In this document: piece after piece, positions 51,445 through 52,469 of the stretch | Position numbering within the stretch: position 1 is the stretch's first letter | How the letters are laid out: the number at the start of each line of letters is the position of its first letter | Notes under the pieces: model-generated | What the model was told of the DNA's origin: nothing | Seen by the model: only the letters and a program-made list of their open reading frames with translations | The model's database searches: none | Made by a program: the position numbers and the translations under genes | DNA from: Gemmata massiliana | GTDB lineage: Bacteria > Planctomycetota > Planctomycetia > Gemmatales > Gemmataceae | Direction of reading: 5' to 3' | Length of the DNA stretch: 52,469 nt | Assembly: GCA_000531095.1 (NCBI GenBank) | Contig: HG799462.1 | Location: forward strand, 1,103,965 to 1,156,433

Positions 51445-51645
51445 GTGTACGAATGCACGGTGGAAGAGATTCACGCGCCGATTCAAGAATCTCTAAACGG
51501 GGAACTGGTGCGCATGCCGAACGGCTACACGATTATCGGGTATCGGGGGTGTGGTGCGAGACCGGCGAACGGGGCGAAAAGTGAAGTCAATCCGCTCTTA
51601 CCGGACCGCGGGGGAAGCCGTCGAGAGTGCGGCTGCGTTCGCTAA
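51445..51645 (+). CDS. Possible small protein, unknown
   Basis: A 66-residue open frame starting at GTG (MYECTVEEIHAPIQESLNGE...), with AAGGGAA about 8 bases upstream. It has no hydrophobic segment and no family I recognise; GYTIIGYRGCG is the only beta-like stretch. It is in the lower-G+C stretch and may be cotranscribed with the frame at 51673. Coding is uncertain. Confidence 0.35.
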   Translation: MYECTVEEIHAPIQESLNGELVRMPNGYTIIGYRGCGARPANGAKSEVNPLLPDRGGSRRECGCVR

Positions 51646-51672
51646 TTCATGCTTGCGGCGAGGGTTCTAAGA

Positions 51673-51942
51673 ATGGAACACGATGTCCTCAGTGCCGTCA
51701 ACCCAACTGACGCTCAAACCGATGCTCTGTTGCCCTATCGCAACCAACTGGTTCAGGTAGACAACCGGCAGGGAACGCTATCGGTTGACGTAACACATAA
51801 TGTCCTTCCCCAAGGACGGCAAAACGTCGTGCTAGTCGATTTCCGGATGCCGAATGGTCAACCAGTGCCGCAAGCGATCCAGGACACAATCGACCAAATG
51901 ACCTTCGCGCCTCGGCACTATTCTCAGCGTACCCTGGAGTGA
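51673..51942 (+). CDS. Hypothetical protein truncated by the IS630-like element
   Basis: From ATG 51673 (GAGGG upstream) the frame reads MEHDVLSAVNPTDAQTDALL, then beta-type sequence with QNVVLVDFRMPNGQPVPQAI and DTIDQMTFAPRH. The element boundary is at 51919, so the last residues (YSQRTLE) come from the IS end and the original C terminus is lost. No function can be given. Confidence 0.45.
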   Translation: MEHDVLSAVNPTDAQTDALLPYRNQLVQVDNRQGTLSVDVTHNVLPQGRQNVVLVDFRMPNGQPVPQAIQDTIDQMTFAPRHYSQRTLE

Positions 51943-52469
51943 CACAATTTATCCTTGAGGAGCCTGGTGCTGTAGCGGAAGATCGGTGCTCACCGTAATC
52001 CGTTACCGGGAAAGGCTCCATGCGTCCCACGTACTCGTTCCCCGAGTCGGTTGTCGAAGCGATTGTGCGCGATCGGTACGGGCACCCGGACCCGCGCGTT
52101 CAGGAGCGCATGGAGATCCTGTGGCTCAAGAGCAAGAACGAGTCGCACGGGCGCATCGCCGAACTCGCCAACGTGTCCCGGTCCACGGTTCAGCGGACCT
52201 TGCACATCTTCGCGGCGAAGGGCCTCGATGGGATTCGGTCGTTCGGGTGGAAGGGACAACCCAGTGCCCTGACGCCACACGCGGCAACGATCGAACAGGA
52301 GTTCCGCAAGCACCCGCCTCACACGGCTCACGAGGCGGCGCGGCGGATCGAGGAGCTGACGGGCGTCCGACGAAAAGTGTCGCGGGTGCGCAAATTCCTC
52401 AAGGACGACCTGGGGATGAAGTGCTTGAAGGTGGCACCGATCCCGGTCCCGCCCAAGAAGACGATCGAG
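51919..52469 (+). mobile_element. IS630-like element, right-end copy
   Basis: It starts at TA then TTCTCAGCGTACCCTGG, the same boundary as in the left-end copy, and continues beyond the window. The leader and first part of the transposase match 34-325 with one or two differences. Its insertion cut the gene at 51673. Confidence 0.75.
52020..52469 (+). CDS. IS630-like transposase N-terminal part, runs off the window
   Basis: 150 codons are present. A helix-turn-helix region (RIAELANVSRSTVQRTLHIF, about residues 45-65) is followed by KGLDGIRSFGWKGQPSALTP, a second, winged-helix-like part (HTAHEAARRIEELTGVRRKVSRVRKFLKDDLGMKC) and PVPPKK at the linker. This matches the paired DNA-binding domains of IS630/Tc1-mariner-type transposases. 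The DDE domain would lie beyond position 52469. The ATG follows GGGAAAGGCTCC. Confidence 0.85.
   Translation, partial: MRPTYSFPESVVEAIVRDRYGHPDPRVQERMEILWLKSKNESHGRIAELANVSRSTVQRTLHIFAAKGLDGIRSFGWKGQPSALTPHAATIEQEFRKHPPHTAHEAARRIEELTGVRRKVSRVRKFLKDDLGMKCLKVAPIPVPPKKTIE

Overview
The window looks like a chromosome segment, probably a whole assembled contig, from a planctomycete of the Gemmataceae (Gemmata-like). The basis is high G+C, very large Ser/Thr kinases fused to WD40, beta-helix or TPR sensor domains, an MJ0042-type zinc-ribbon/LamG protein, a heavy load of palindromic repeats and decayed insertion sequences, and housekeeping genes of bacterial type. This placement comes from reading protein families; no database was searched. 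Both ends of the window lie in copies of the same IS630-like transposase, as expected where an assembly breaks on a repeat.

Layout. 1-1.0 kb: transposase remnant and a small membrane protein. 1.1-10.7 kb, minus strand: a long operon-like run moeA, lnt, an ArnT-like glycosyltransferase (broken), xseA, xseB, ispA-type prenyl synthase, dxs. It links isoprenoid precursor synthesis, exonuclease VII, lipoprotein acylation and molybdopterin cofactor synthesis. REP-like palindromes are scattered through it; one array splits the glycosyltransferase and another rewrites the C terminus of Lnt. 10.9-12.1 kb: a stress-protein-like gene and a YaiI/UPF0178 protein. 12.1-13.5 kb and 28.4-29.3 kb: two decayed copies of one IS4-like element in the same orientation. 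They bracket a 15-kb block with a HEAT protein, a zinc-ribbon/LamG/propeller protein, a PAAR protein, a CPBP protease, a ClpV-type type VI secretion ATPase, and an ECF sigma factor followed by a zinc-finger kinase with WD40 repeats. That kinase gene is interrupted by 22 bp identical to part of the phage P1 loxP site, most likely a mate-pair sequencing linker left in the assembly.

29.6-33.1 kb, minus strand: sucC, a lipoprotein, a small membrane protein and sucD, ended by a strong terminator. 33.3-43.6 kb: M20 peptidase, a 57-aa Lys/Ala-rich protein, a beta-helix kinase, a CAP-domain protein, an SDR, a secreted protein, a Tat-exported TIM-barrel isomerase, an unknown 391-aa protein and a 41-aa membrane protein. 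43.7-48.8 kb, minus strand: a TPR kinase and uvrB. 48.9-52.5 kb: a pile of nested mobile-element remnants (ISKra4-like inside IS3-like inside an IS630-like fragment) beside a tRNA-Met(CAU) gene, then a lower-G+C stretch with two short reading frames and a second IS630-like copy running off the end.

No undescribed defence or biosynthetic system could be established. The observations most worth checking are the loxP-like insertion, the repeat-driven gene breakage, the start-codon hairpin in the IS4-like element, and a compact multi-hairpin segment upstream of the small Lys/Ala-rich gene.
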